Source: an uncultured Ruminiclostridium sp.
GTDB lineage: Bacteria; Bacillota; Clostridia; Oscillospirales; Ruminococcaceae
Length of the DNA stretch: 64,000 nucleotides
Direction: 5' to 3'
Assembly (NCBI GenBank): GCA_947594425.1
Contig: CANQED010000011.1
Span: 32,022-96,021, forward strand
Shown here: positions 34,739-44,455 of the stretch, one piece after another
Layout of the letters: the number at the start of each line of letters is the position of its first letter
How positions within the stretch are numbered: the first letter of the stretch is position 1
Translations under genes and position numbers: made by a program
Notes under the pieces: generated by a model
Databases searched by the model: none
What the model saw: the letters and a program-made list of their open reading frames with translations, nothing else
What the model was told of the DNA's origin: nothing

Positions 34739-34772
34739 ATCGCATTTTGGGGCTTATAATCGCTTAAAAATA

Positions 34773-34801
34773 TTGACTTTTTGCCTTATTTGATGTATAA
34801 T
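34773..34801 (+). promoter_or_regulatory. Promoter of gyrB
   Basis: TTGACT (34773-34778) and TATAAT (34796-34801) are 17 nt apart. The leader then contains a small G+C-rich dyad (34819-34831) followed by seven Ts (34833-34839), before GGAAAGGA and the gyrB ATG. Confidence 0.8.
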
Positions 34802-34874
34802 TAAATATAGTATAAAATGCCCGCATGCGGCGTTTTTTTGACCCTGTTTAAATGAATACCGGAAAGGAAAAAAT

Positions 34875-36911
34875 ATGGCTGAAAATATCGAAAATGAAGA
34901 AATACTTATCGAGGGCGAGATAAAGGATATAGAAAATAATACTTTCGTCGACCACGAGTACGGAGCTAACGACATTCAGGTGCTCGACGGTCTTGAGGCT
35001 GTGCGCAAAAGGCCGGGTATGTATATCGGCTCGACGGGCGAGAGCGGACTTCATCACTTAGTATATGAGATAGTCGATAACGCGATAGACGAGGCGCTCG
35101 CGGGCTTTTGCACCCAGATAGATGTTAAAATTCTGCCCGGGAACGTGATAGAAGTAATAGACAACGGGCGCGGCATTCCTACCGGAATACACGAGAAAGA
35201 AAAGATATCGGCGGCAACCGTGGTATATACCGTGCTGCATGCGGGCGGCAAATTCGGCGGCGGCGGATATAAGGTATCGGGCGGCTTGCACGGCGTGGGC
35301 GCGTCGGTAGTAAACGCGCTGTCCGAGTGGCTCGAGCTTACCGTATACGACGGAAAAGACATACACTACCAGAGATTTACTAACGGCGGTCACTATGACG
35401 AGCAGATGAAGATAATAGGGCAGACCGATAAGACGGGCACTCAGGTCAAGTTTAAGCCCGACGCGACGATCTTCCACACGATAGAATTCAGCTTTGACAC
35501 ATTGCTTGACAGGCTGCGCGAGCAGGCATTTCTCAACGGCGGACTTAAAATAACGCTCTGCGACACACGTAACGACGACGATATCCGCTATAAGGAGATG
35601 CTGTATGAGGGCGGTATAATAAGCTATGTGGAATGGCTGCAGAAAAAGCGCGGGGCGGAAGCTCTCCATCCCGACGTGGTATATATCGAGGGCTTGCTTG
35701 AAAATATATCGGTAGAGATAGCCTTTCAGTACAATACCGACTTTAACAGCGAGACATTCCGCTCTTTTGCTAATAATATACACACCATAGACGGCGGCAC
35801 GCACGAGGTATCCTTTAAAAAGGCGCTGACTAAGGTGGTAAACGACTTTGTAAAGACATATAAAGAGCAGCAGGCACAGCTGAATAAGAAGTCTAAGAAG
35901 AAAAATGACGAGGCTAAAGAGTTCGTCCCGCTGAGCGGCGAGGCTATCAGAGAGGCCATAAACGCGGTAATATCGGTAAAATTGCCCGAGTGTGAATTTG
36001 AGGGGCAAACAAAGGGCAAGCTCGGCAACCCCGAGGTAGGTCCCGTGGTATATAAGATAGCCACCGAAAAACTGACCTATTATTTTGAGGAGCACCCCGA
36101 CACAATAGCCGTAATAGCGCAAAAGGCTATAAACGCCCAGGCGGCGCGCGACGCTGCCAAAAAGGCTATGGAGGCGAAGAGAAAATCCGTCTCGGACGGC
36201 GCGGGACTTCCGGGTAAGTTGGCGGACTGCTCCGACACCGACCCCGAAAAGACCGAGATATATATCGTCGAGGGAGACTCGGCGGGCGGCTCGGCTAAAA
36301 ACGGGCGCGACCGCAGATTTCAGGCTATTCTCCCCCTGTGGGGCAAAATGCTGAATGTCGAAAAGGCAAGGGTGGACAAGGTCTACAATAACGATAAGCT
36401 TTCACCGGTGGTAAAGGCGCTCGGTACCGGCGTAGGGGACGAGTTTGATATAACCAAGCTGCGCTATGGCAGAGTAGTTATTATGGCGGATGCCGATGTA
36501 GACGGCTCGCATATACGCACACTGCTGCTGACGTTCTTCTTCCGCTTTATGAGGCCGCTTATAGAGCAGGGGCACGTATATATCGCACAGCCCCCGCTGT
36601 TTAAGGTATCGAGGGGCAAAAAGGTAAGATACGCGTTCAGCGACGAGGAGAGGGACGAGTATATCGCCGAGCTCTCGGGAGAGAGCGGTGGAAAGGTGGA
36701 TGTTCAGCGGTATAAAGGTCTCGGTGAGATGGACCCCATACAGCTGTGGGAAACGACAATGGACCCCTCGGTAAGGACTATGCTCAAGGTGACTATGGAG
36801 GACGCAGCTCGCGCGGACGAGATATTCTCCATACTTATGGGAGATAAAGTCGAGCCGAGAAGAGAATTTATAGAAACTAACGCAAAATACGTGACGGATC
36901 TTGATATTTAA
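34875..36911 (+). CDS. gyrB: DNA gyrase subunit B
   Basis: A 678-residue GyrB, the ATPase half of gyrase. The GHKL fold has D-N-A-I-D-E-A, G-R-G-I-P-T-G and G-L-H-G-V-G-A-S-V-V-N-A-L. TOPRIM motifs are E-G-D-S-A-G-G-S-A and D-A-D-V-D-G-S-H-I. A K-K-S-K-K-K insert lies near residue 340. Length is as expected for the short Gram-positive type. An A-K-Y-V-T-D-L-D-I end completes it. Confidence 0.96.
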   Translation: MAENIENEEILIEGEIKDIENNTFVDHEYGANDIQVLDGLEAVRKRPGMYIGSTGESGLHHLVYEIVDNAIDEALAGFCTQIDVKILPGNVIEVIDNGRGIPTGIHEKEKISAATVVYTVLHAGGKFGGGGYKVSGGLHGVGASVVNALSEWLELTVYDGKDIHYQRFTNGGHYDEQMKIIGQTDKTGTQVKFKPDATIFHTIEFSFDTLLDRLREQAFLNGGLKITLCDTRNDDDIRYKEMLYEGGIISYVEWLQKKRGAEALHPDVVYIEGLLENISVEIAFQYNTDFNSETFRSFANNIHTIDGGTHEVSFKKALTKVVNDFVKTYKEQQAQLNKKSKKKNDEAKEFVPLSGEAIREAINAVISVKLPECEFEGQTKGKLGNPEVGPVVYKIATEKLTYYFEEHPDTIAVIAQKAINAQAARDAAKKAMEAKRKSVSDGAGLPGKLADCSDTDPEKTEIYIVEGDSAGGSAKNGRDRRFQAILPLWGKMLNVEKARVDKVYNNDKLSPVVKALGTGVGDEFDITKLRYGRVVIMADADVDGSHIRTLLLTFFFRFMRPLIEQGHVYIAQPPLFKVSRGKKVRYAFSDEERDEYIAELSGESGGKVDVQRYKGLGEMDPIQLWETTMDPSVRTMLKVTMEDAARADEIFSILMGDKVEPRREFIETNAKYVTDLDI

Positions 36912-36922
36912 CAGGTGATTTT

Positions 36923-37348
36923 ATGGCTGACGAAAACTTAACGCAAGATGAGCAGATAGACCAAAAGGAGCTTTTAAGACAGCGCAAAGAGGCGCAGATA
37001 GAGCGGCAGAAAAGTCAATATATGACCGACGCGGAGGAAAAAGAAGAGGCTAAGATCAGAATGGAGCAGGAAAAGGAGCTTGAGCAGAAGCTTGCGCCTT
37101 TTGTCTCAGTGAGGAAAGTAGCGGTATTCTTGTGCGGGTTTATGTGGCTGTTCGCGGTGTTCTGCCTGCTGTCGGGGACGCTTGAGATGAGGCTGTTTTT
37201 GCCGATGTGCCTTGCGGCGGTATGCTTCGCCGCGGGGATAAACGTCCCGATATTCTTTCTTAAAAAGCAGATAAGGGACGGCATAATATCGCTTATTGCG
37301 GCGATAGTATGCTTCTTGCTCGGGATATTGATATTTGTTTTGGGATAG
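36923..37348 (+). CDS. Small membrane protein with charged N-terminal helix
   Basis: A 141-residue protein of unknown function lying between gyrB and gyrA. The first ~70 residues are strongly charged (E/K/R/Q-rich) and likely form a coiled coil. Three hydrophobic segments follow (about 66-86, 91-112 and 119-140). It starts 11 nt after gyrB and ends 8 nt before the next gene, so it is co-transcribed with gyrase. Confidence 0.6.
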   Translation: MADENLTQDEQIDQKELLRQRKEAQIERQKSQYMTDAEEKEEAKIRMEQEKELEQKLAPFVSVRKVAVFLCGFMWLFAVFCLLSGTLEMRLFLPMCLAAVCFAAGINVPIFFLKKQIRDGIISLIAAIVCFLLGILIFVLG

Positions 37349-37356
37349 GATGGCTT

Positions 37357-38010
37357 ATGGAAGAAAAACTTTTAGAGATAAGGTATAATATGACGCTCGA
37401 CGAGATAGCGGCGGGCTTTAAACAATTTTGGAATAAGTATCAGCTTAAAAGGACGATAATCTTTACGATAGTGTACGCGGTGGCGTTTGTGCTCGGCGCG
37501 GATATGGTCATAAGGAACCTATCCAACGTATACGGGTATATAATTATGGGTATCGCGGCGGGTATGATCTTTTACAGCTGGTATCGCCCGGTGCAGATAA
37601 AGAATAAGATGCTCGATACGCTTAGCTCGCTTGCGGAGGAGAATTATATCACGGAGATATACCCGTCGAAAATAAGGATAACGACCTGCATAATAGACGA
37701 TACAGCGGAGGAAAACTCGGATAAGGTTGAAAATTTCGACACCGAGGAAAATTCGGACGATACCGGCGATAATTCCGATACAGCGGAAAGCTCGGACGGG
37801 GCGGAGGATAATGCACAGAGCGCCGAGCCGACCACCGAAGAAGTATCGGAATACAGCTTTGCGACGGATATGTTCGACGCGATAGAGAGCGAGCAGATGT
37901 TCTTGCTCTTTGTAAACAGGCGGCTCATTTATATTTATCCCAAGCGCTGCTTAGAGCCTGACGAGCAGGACAAGCTTAGAGAAATTCTTAAAAGCAAGGC
38001 TATACTGTAA
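37357..38010 (+). CDS. YcxB-like membrane protein with acidic insert
   Basis: A 218-residue protein. [11 protein letters not shown] ... F-W-N-K-Y-Q, two membrane helices (about 32-72) and the closing [15 protein letters not shown] follow the YcxB-like family pattern of unknown function. An acidic low-complexity insert (about 115-160, N-S-D-T-A-E-S-S-D) interrupts the usual beta region. The ATG at 37357, served by GGATAGGATGG, is preferred over upstream in-frame starts. It stands 20 nt before gyrA. Confidence 0.7.
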   Translation: MEEKLLEIRYNMTLDEIAAGFKQFWNKYQLKRTIIFTIVYAVAFVLGADMVIRNLSNVYGYIIMGIAAGMIFYSWYRPVQIKNKMLDTLSSLAEENYITEIYPSKIRITTCIIDDTAEENSDKVENFDTEENSDDTGDNSDTAESSDGAEDNAQSAEPTTEEVSEYSFATDMFDAIESEQMFLLFVNRRLIYIYPKRCLEPDEQDKLREILKSKAIL

Positions 38011-38030
38011 GCATAAAGAGAGGATATAAG

Positions 38031-40673
38031 ATGGATACGAACAAGAAAGAATTCAGCACCACGAATGAAAAGCTGATACAAGTAGATATAGAAAGGGAAA
38101 TGAAAGACGCGTTTCTCCAATACTCTATGGCGGTAATAGTATCGCGTGCGCTCCCTGATGTGCGCGACGGCTTAAAGCCTGTTCACCGCCGCATAATCTA
38201 CACGATGAATGAATCCAACAATACCTCCTCTAACCCCTACCGTAAGTGCGCGTACACTGTCGGCGAGGTTTTGGGTAAATATCATCCTCACGGCGACGCG
38301 TCGGTATATGACGCGCTGGTTAGGCTTGCGCAGGATTTTTCGATGAGATATCCGCTGATAGACGGCCACGGCAACTTTGGCTCGGTGGACGGCGACCCGC
38401 CCGCGGCTTATCGTTATACAGAGGCGAGGATGGCGAAAATAGCGTCGGAGCTTTTGCAGGATATAAACAAGGATACGATAGACTGGGGCACCAACTACGA
38501 CGATAAGCTGAAAGAGCCAACGGTACTGCCCGTAAAGATACCTAACCTCTTAGTAAACGGCGCTATCGGTATCGCGGTAGGTATGGCGACGAATATACCG
38601 CCGCATAACCTTAACGAGGTATGCGACGCGCTTAAGGTACGGCTGCATAATCCCGACTGCGGCTGGGACGATATACTTGATTGCATAAAGGGTCCGGATT
38701 TTCCGACGGGCGGAATAATTATGGGCTACAGCGGGATAAGAGCGGCGTATTTTACCGGACGCGGCAAGCTGATATTAAGAGGGCGTGCCGAGATAGTCGA
38801 GGACGGCAGTCAGACCAAGATAATAATAACCGAGATACCCTATATGGTAAACAAGTCTGAGCTGCTCGAAAATATGGGCGTGCTTAAGAACGAAAAGCGT
38901 ATAGAGGGCATTTCGACTATACGTGACGAGAGCGACAAAGATGGTATGCGTATCGTCATAGAGCTAAAGCGCGACGCTAATGCGCAGGTAGTGCTGAATA
39001 AGCTGTATTCATTCACCCAGCTGCAAAGGTCTGTGGGCGTAATTATGCTCGCGCTGGTAAACGGCGAGCCGAAGATACTTACGCTTATGGAGATACTGGA
39101 TAATTATATCGGCTTTCAAAAGGAGATAGTTACCCGCAGGACGCAGTATGAGCTTAAAAAGGCGAGGGACCGCGCGCACATATTGCAGGGCTTTTTGCTT
39201 GCGATAGACAATATAGACGAGGTCATATCGATACTGCGCTCGTCTAAGAGCATACCCGAGGGAAAAGAAAGGCTGATAGAGCGCTTTAAGGAGGACGATC
39301 TGTCCGCGTTGTTAAGGCGCGCTATGGGTGAAAATTACCGCGAGGTCAAATTTGAGCACGAGATAGGACTAAGCGAGGAGCAGGCGGAGGCTATCGTGCA
39401 GATGCGCTTGGGCGCTCTGACGGGGCTTGAGCGGGATAAGGTAATATCCGACCTCGCGGAGATAATGGATAAGATAAGCGAATACTTAGATATTCTTTCG
39501 AGCGACGAAAAGATAAGGGAGATAATCTCCGAAGAGCTCGAAGCGGTAAAGAAGAAGTACGGCGACGAGCGCCGCACGGCTATCGAGCCGATAAGCGGCG
39601 AGGTGGATATCGAGGATCTTATCCCCGAGGAAGAATGCGTACTTACATATACAAATATCGGATACATAAAGCGTCAGGCTATGGACGTATACAACATACA
39701 AAAGCGCGGCGGTAAGGGCGTATCGGGAATGAAGCAAAGGGAAGAGGACTTTGTGGAGGATATGTTTATCAGCTCGACACACGACAATATATTGTTTATA
39801 ACCAACCTCGGCAATATGTATAAGCTGAAATGCTATGAGATACCCGAGGGCTCTAAGCAGAGCAGGGGGACTAATATAGTCAATCTTTTGCAGCTCAGCG
39901 AGGGCGAGAAGATAGCGGCTATGATGAAAACCGCCGATTTTGCGGAGAATAAGTACTTTATATGCGTCACTAAGCAGGGCAGGATAAAGAGGACGCCGCT
40001 AAGCCAGTACAAGAATATAAGAAAGCACGGGTTAAGGGCGATAACGCTTGAAGAGGGCGACGAGATAGCGGCGGCGCACCTTACAGAGGGCGACAGCTCG
40101 ATAATAATAGCGACACGCGACGGTATGGCGATACACTTTACCGAGGACAAGGTAAGGAGTATGGGTCGTATCGCGCGGGGCGTGCGTGCCATAAAGCTGC
40201 GCGAGGGTGACTACATTGTCGGCGCGGCTAAGGTATACGGCGACAATATGACGATACTAACCGTGACGGATAAAGGAATGGGCAGGCGAACAGCTCTTGA
40301 CAGCTACCGCTTGCAAAACCGCGGAGGAAACGGGCTTAAGAACTATAAAGTCAGCGACGAAAAGGGCTATGTCTGCGGGATACGGTCGATACAGACCGAC
40401 GACGATGTTATACTCATCAGCACGGACGGAGTTATCATAAGGATAAGGGCGAACGACCTTAGAATTATGGGCAGATATGCGACGGGCGTTAGAGTTATGA
40501 GGCTTAGCGGAGAGGACAAGGTGGTGACCTTTACGCGTACGGAGCATGACGAGAGCGCGGACATTGAGGAAGTCGAGCAGGCGAGCGAGGAGGATATAAG
40601 AGCCGCCGAGCTTGAGGAGCAAGGAGAGGCTATCCAAGAGGACGAAGAGCCTATCGACGACGAGGAAGAATAA
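38031..40673 (+). CDS. gyrA: DNA gyrase subunit A
   Basis: An 880-residue GyrA, the DNA-cleaving half of gyrase. Catalytic tyrosine is Y129 in [10 protein letters not shown]. The DNA-wrapping C-terminal domain has the GyrA box K-R-G-G-K-G. The quinolone-determining region reads [10 protein letters not shown]: the position of E. coli Ser83 is Ala90 while Asp94 (E. coli Asp87) is kept. The last ~50 residues are acidic. Start and length are normal for the family. Confidence 0.96.
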   Translation: MDTNKKEFSTTNEKLIQVDIEREMKDAFLQYSMAVIVSRALPDVRDGLKPVHRRIIYTMNESNNTSSNPYRKCAYTVGEVLGKYHPHGDASVYDALVRLAQDFSMRYPLIDGHGNFGSVDGDPPAAYRYTEARMAKIASELLQDINKDTIDWGTNYDDKLKEPTVLPVKIPNLLVNGAIGIAVGMATNIPPHNLNEVCDALKVRLHNPDCGWDDILDCIKGPDFPTGGIIMGYSGIRAAYFTGRGKLILRGRAEIVEDGSQTKIIITEIPYMVNKSELLENMGVLKNEKRIEGISTIRDESDKDGMRIVIELKRDANAQVVLNKLYSFTQLQRSVGVIMLALVNGEPKILTLMEILDNYIGFQKEIVTRRTQYELKKARDRAHILQGFLLAIDNIDEVISILRSSKSIPEGKERLIERFKEDDLSALLRRAMGENYREVKFEHEIGLSEEQAEAIVQMRLGALTGLERDKVISDLAEIMDKISEYLDILSSDEKIREIISEELEAVKKKYGDERRTAIEPISGEVDIEDLIPEEECVLTYTNIGYIKRQAMDVYNIQKRGGKGVSGMKQREEDFVEDMFISSTHDNILFITNLGNMYKLKCYEIPEGSKQSRGTNIVNLLQLSEGEKIAAMMKTADFAENKYFICVTKQGRIKRTPLSQYKNIRKHGLRAITLEEGDEIAAAHLTEGDSSIIIATRDGMAIHFTEDKVRSMGRIARGVRAIKLREGDYIVGAAKVYGDNMTILTVTDKGMGRRTALDSYRLQNRGGNGLKNYKVSDEKGYVCGIRSIQTDDDVILISTDGVIIRIRANDLRIMGRYATGVRVMRLSGEDKVVTFTRTEHDESADIEEVEQASEEDIRAAELEEQGEAIQEDEEPIDDEEE

Positions 40674-40698
40674 ATACTGCCTGAAAAATATTTTAGAG

Positions 40699-40727
40699 GG
40701 GGTAAAAACATTAAGGTTTTTATCCCC
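40699..40727 (+). terminator. Hairpin after gyrA
   Basis: GGGGTAAAAAC pairs with GTTTTTATCCCC (one bulge). There is only a weak T tail (TTATGTTT). The same kind of element occurs at 47491-47524. Confidence 0.5.
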
Positions 40728-40781
40728 TTATGTTTGGAGAAAAATCCTTCTGAGCAAATTTTGATAAGAGCCGCTATGGAA

Positions 40782-40797
40782 TGTTCTACGTGGAACA
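40782..40797. other. parS site 2 (15/16)
   Basis: TGTTCTACGTGGAACA, one mismatch to the parS consensus, 17 nt before the mnmG start codon. Confidence 0.8.
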
Positions 40798-40814
40798 CTT
40801 GAAAAGGAACGAAT

Positions 40815-42686
40815 ATGTATAATGCCGAAAAATACAACGTAATAGTAATAGGAGCAGGTCACGCGGGCTGCGAGGCGGCTTTGGCCGCGGCAAGGCTCGG
40901 CTGTAAGACCGCCGTGTTTACGCTTAGCCTCGACGCTGTCGCGAATATGCCCTGCAACCCATGTATCGGCGGCTCGGCTAAGGGTCAGCTCGTCAGAGAG
41001 CTAAGCTGCCTCGGTGGCGAAATGGGCAAGGCAGCCGACGCTACTTTTATACAGTCGCGTATGCTGAACAGAGGTAAAGGCCCCGCCGTGCACAGCCTGA
41101 GAGTGCAGAGCGACCGCGTAAAATACCATACCTATATGAAGTCCGCCCTCGAAAAGACCGAGAACCTCGATATAAAGCAGGCCGAGGTCACGGATATTAA
41201 GGTCGAGAACGGCAAGGTGCTCGGCGTTGTTACCAAGCTCGGGGCGTTTTATTCCGCCGACTGCGTGATAATTACTACAGGTACATACCTCGGCGGTAAA
41301 ATACATATCGGCGAGATAAACTACAGCAGCGGCCCCGATAACGTCACCGCCGCGAATGCGCTGACCGACAGCCTAAAACAGCTCGGCGTGAATATCCGCA
41401 GATTTAAGACCGGCACTCCCGCCCGCGTCCACCGCCGTTCGATAGATTTTTCGGTCATGGAGGAACAGCCGGGCGACGAGTATATAACGCCGTTTTGCTT
41501 TGATAATGAATTTGTGCTTGAAAATAAGGTCAAGTGCTATGTCACTTATACCAACGAGAATACGCATAGGATAATTCTCGATAACCTCGACAGATCGCCG
41601 CTGTACGCGGGGAGAATTAAGGGTGTAGGCCCTCGGTATTGTCCGAGTATAGAGGATAAGATCGTAAGATTTTCCGATAAGCCGAGGCATCAACTCTTTG
41701 TCGAACCGATGGGGCTGGATACCGAGGAGTATTATCTTCAAGGGATGTCAAGCTCATTGCCCGAGGATGTACAGCTTAAATTTTTGCGGACGATAAAGGG
41801 GCTCGAAAATGTGGAGATAATGCGCCCCGCATACGCGATAGAGTATGATTGCTGTGACCCGCTGGAATTGTACGCCTCGCTTGAATTTAAAAAGATAAAG
41901 GGCTTGTACGGAGCAGGGCAGTTTAACTGTACCAGCGGCTATGAAGAAGCCGCCGTGCAGGGGCTTGTCGCGGGGATAAACGCCGCGCGCAGCGTAAAGG
42001 GTTTGTCGCCGTATATCCCCGATAGGAGGAGCTCGTATATCGGCACGCTTATAGACGATCTTGTGACAAAGGGCTGCAGCGAGCCGTACAGAATGATGAC
42101 GGGCAGGAGCGAGTACAGGCTTATTTTACGCCACGATAACGCGGAGGAAAGGCTGCTAAAGACAGGCAGAGATATAGGGCTCGTCAGCGAGGAAAGATAT
42201 TCTGAATACTTGCAGCGCAGAGAGCTTATCGAAGAAGAAAAATCCAGGATAGCAAAGCATGGCGTGCCGCCACTGCCGCAGGTTAATGAAATGCTCGAAA
42301 GCAAGGGCACCTCTCCGATATCGCAGACGGTGAAATTTATCGAGCTATTGAAAAGACCGCAGATAGGGTATTATGACATTATATCCGCTCTCGGCGAAGA
42401 GCCGAGGCTGACGCGCGAGCTTGCCGAAAAGGCGGAGATAGAGATTAAATATGAGGGCTATATCAAGACGCAGACCGAGAAAATAGAGAAAATGCAAAAG
42501 CTCGAGGACAAAAAGCTGCCGCCTGATACCGATTATTCAAAGATCATGGGCCTAAGGCTCGAGGCAAGGGAAAAGCTGAACCTGCATAAGCCGCTCAGCA
42601 TAGGGCAGGCGGCGAGAATATCGGGGGTAAATCCTGCGGATATATCTGTCTTGCTTATATGGCTTGAGGGAGGACGACGTGGATAA
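40815..42686 (+). CDS. mnmG: tRNA uridine-5-carboxymethylaminomethyl modification enzyme MnmG
   Basis: A 623-residue FAD protein that with MnmE installs the wobble-uridine modification of several tRNAs. It has the dinucleotide-binding start V-I-V-I-G-A-G-H-A-G-C-E-A-A, P-C-N-P-x-I-G-G-S-A-K-G and later R-F-K-T-G-T-P-A-R and L-F-G-A-G-Q-F-N-like motifs. Length is standard. It overlaps rsmG by 8 nt. Confidence 0.95.
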   Translation: MYNAEKYNVIVIGAGHAGCEAALAAARLGCKTAVFTLSLDAVANMPCNPCIGGSAKGQLVRELSCLGGEMGKAADATFIQSRMLNRGKGPAVHSLRVQSDRVKYHTYMKSALEKTENLDIKQAEVTDIKVENGKVLGVVTKLGAFYSADCVIITTGTYLGGKIHIGEINYSSGPDNVTAANALTDSLKQLGVNIRRFKTGTPARVHRRSIDFSVMEEQPGDEYITPFCFDNEFVLENKVKCYVTYTNENTHRIILDNLDRSPLYAGRIKGVGPRYCPSIEDKIVRFSDKPRHQLFVEPMGLDTEEYYLQGMSSSLPEDVQLKFLRTIKGLENVEIMRPAYAIEYDCCDPLELYASLEFKKIKGLYGAGQFNCTSGYEEAAVQGLVAGINAARSVKGLSPYIPDRRSSYIGTLIDDLVTKGCSEPYRMMTGRSEYRLILRHDNAEERLLKTGRDIGLVSEERYSEYLQRRELIEEEKSRIAKHGVPPLPQVNEMLESKGTSPISQTVKFIELLKRPQIGYYDIISALGEEPRLTRELAEKAEIEIKYEGYIKTQTEKIEKMQKLEDKKLPPDTDYSKIMGLRLEAREKLNLHKPLSIGQAARISGVNPADISVLLIWLEGGRRG

Positions 42687-43377
42687 GGCAAATTATCTTA
42701 TAGAGGAATTTAAAAAGGTCGATGTTACTATAACTCCCGAGCAAGGCGAAAAGCTGACGGCGCTTTATGAATATATGGCGGAATATAATAAAAAGGTCAA
42801 TCTCACGGCGGTGACGGGATTTGAGGACGCCGCGGCAAAGCATTTTGTGGACAGCATACTGCCGTTTGTGCTTTTTGAGCCGAAAAAGGGCGCGAAATTT
42901 ATAGATATCGGCGCGGGCGCGGGGTTTCCGTCCCTGCCGCTGATGATATACCGCGAGGATCTCAAGGGCACACTGCTCGACGCGTCGGAAAAACGGTGCA
43001 CGTATCTTGAGCAGGTATGCGGGATAATAGGCTTAAAGCCGCTTATAGTTCACGCACGGGCGGAGGATTATGCCGCTAAAACCCGCGAGAGTTTTGATTT
43101 TGCGGCGGCGAGGGCGGTAGCGGCATTGCCGGTGCTTAGTGAATATTGTCTGCCGTATGTTAAGCAGGGCGGGTATTTTTACGCGCTTAAATCGGTGAAT
43201 GAGCGCGCGGAGGGCGCTGTAAACGCGATAACCGTACTCGGCGGGAAATTGCGGGATACGATAGACTATAAAATCTCAAACGGCGACAGCAGGCGACTTT
43301 TTATTACAGAAAAAATATCGCACACTTCGCCAAAATACCCGAGAAATCCCGCCGCGATAAAGAAAAAACCGCTGTAA
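42679..43377 (+). CDS. rsmG: 16S rRNA (guanine-N7) methyltransferase RsmG
   Basis: A 232-residue methyltransferase modifying a guanine of 16S rRNA. Y-N-K-K-V-N-L-T-A-V, D-I-G-A-G-A-G-F-P-S-L-P and the A-A-R-A-V-A region are family features. GTG at 42679 is preferred because GGGAGG lies 5 nt upstream; a TTG at 42664 is the alternative. An intrinsic terminator follows. Confidence 0.92.
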   Translation: MDKANYLIEEFKKVDVTITPEQGEKLTALYEYMAEYNKKVNLTAVTGFEDAAAKHFVDSILPFVLFEPKKGAKFIDIGAGAGFPSLPLMIYREDLKGTLLDASEKRCTYLEQVCGIIGLKPLIVHARAEDYAAKTRESFDFAAARAVAALPVLSEYCLPYVKQGGYFYALKSVNERAEGAVNAITVLGGKLRDTIDYKISNGDSRRLFITEKISHTSPKYPRNPAAIKKKPL

Positions 43378-43395
43378 AAGAGCGAATAATGGGAT

Positions 43396-43432
43396 AATCC
43401 CTCGTTTATTGATGATAAACGGGGGATTTTTT
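43396..43432 (+). terminator. Terminator of the mnmG-rsmG operon
   Basis: AATCCCTCGTTTA pairs with TAAACGGGGGATT around a 7-nt loop and is followed by a T run. Confidence 0.85.
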
Positions 43433-43505
43433 GTATGGAAATATCGGGAAAAGTTTGTTATTATTAAGAAAAGGACAACCCTCTTAAAACGAAAGGACGG
43501 TCAAA

Positions 43506-44348
43506 ATGGGAACTATATTCAAGGCAAAGGAACGCGCGGGCATGGTAGTGGAATTAGGCACGGAGGAGATTTACCCCAATCCGTACCAGCCGCGCAAGGA
43601 ATTTGACATTGAAGAGCTGACGGGACTTGCTCAGAGCATTAAAGAAAACGGCATATTACAGCCGCTTACGGTGAGGAGGACCGAGGACGGGAGATATGAG
43701 CTTATCGCGGGGGAGCGCAGGCTGAGAGCCGCGAGGATGGCGGGGCTTAGTACGGTGCCTGTCATAATTTCGCAAAAGACCGCTCAGGAATCGGCGGTGC
43801 TCAGCATACTTGAAAACATACAGCGCAGCGACCTAAACTATTTTGAAGAGGCGGAAGCTATAAGAAAGCTGATAGACTACTACGGACTTACGCAGGAGGA
43901 GGTGGCAATAAAGCTCGGAAAGGCGCAAAGCACCGTCGCAAACAAGCTGCGTTTATTAAAGCTGTCGCCCAAGGTCAAGAAAGCGGCCGCCGAGTACGGA
44001 TTAAAGGAGCGACAGGCGAGGGCGCTGTTAAAACTGCCCGAGGATATGCAGCTCGAGGCTGCGAAGAAGATACATGCGTGCGGGTATAACGCGGTGCAGA
44101 CGGATAGGTACATTGAAGAGCTTTTGCACCCAAAGCCGATAAGGCGCAGCCGCAGGTGGTTATTCAAGGAGAAGCTGCTATATATCAACAATATTAACAG
44201 GACAATCGACACAATGAGAAAGTCGGGGGTAGAATTTCACTCGAGCAAGAAGATAGAAAACGGGTACATTGAATATATAATAAGGATACCGCAGGACAGC
44301 CCGCCCGCCGATGTTCCACGTGGAACTAAGGAGCAGGCGGAGGGATAA
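43506..44348 (+). CDS. noc: ParB-family nucleoid occlusion protein
   Basis: A 280-residue ParB paralogue. The CTPase-type N-terminal domain has N-P-Y-Q-P-R-K-E-F and G-E-R-R-L-R-A-A-R-M. The helix-turn-helix has T-Q-E-E-V-A-I-K-L-G-K-A-Q-S-T-V-A-N-K-L-R-L. A basic C-terminal region (R-R-S-R-R-W-L-F-K) could be a membrane or dimer part. Position between rsmG and soj is that of Bacillus noc, which keeps the division ring off the nucleoid. A parS-like site lies inside its 3' end. It might instead be a second chromosome-partition ParB. Confidence 0.8.
   Translation: MGTIFKAKERAGMVVELGTEEIYPNPYQPRKEFDIEELTGLAQSIKENGILQPLTVRRTEDGRYELIAGERRLRAARMAGLSTVPVIISQKTAQESAVLSILENIQRSDLNYFEEAEAIRKLIDYYGLTQEEVAIKLGKAQSTVANKLRLLKLSPKVKKAAAEYGLKERQARALLKLPEDMQLEAAKKIHACGYNAVQTDRYIEELLHPKPIRRSRRWLFKEKLLYINNINRTIDTMRKSGVEFHSSKKIENGYIEYIIRIPQDSPPADVPRGTKEQAEG
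44312..44327. other. parS site 3 (15/16), inside noc
   Basis: TGTTCCACGTGGAACT, mismatched only in the last base, within the noc coding sequence, where it encodes D-V-P-R-G-T. Confidence 0.85.
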
Positions 44349-44358
44349 AAAGAATAAG

Positions 44359-44394
44359 CTAAAAGCCGTTTATTTCAAACGGCTTTTAGTTTTA
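44359..44394 (+). terminator. Terminator of noc
   Basis: CTAAAAGCCGTTT-ATTTC-AAACGGCTTTTAG, a perfect 13-bp stem, followed by TTTTAT. It ends just before the soj promoter. Confidence 0.9.
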
Positions 44395-44398
44395 TCTC

Positions 44399-44427
44399 TT
44401 GACAGCCGAGCAAATTAGCGGTATAAT
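44399..44427 (+). promoter_or_regulatory. Promoter of soj-spo0J
   Basis: TTGACA (44399-44404), 17 nt, TATAAT (44422-44427): a full consensus promoter 28 nt before the soj ATG. Confidence 0.92.
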
Positions 44428-44455
44428 TATTATCAGCAACAAAAAAGGAGAAAAT

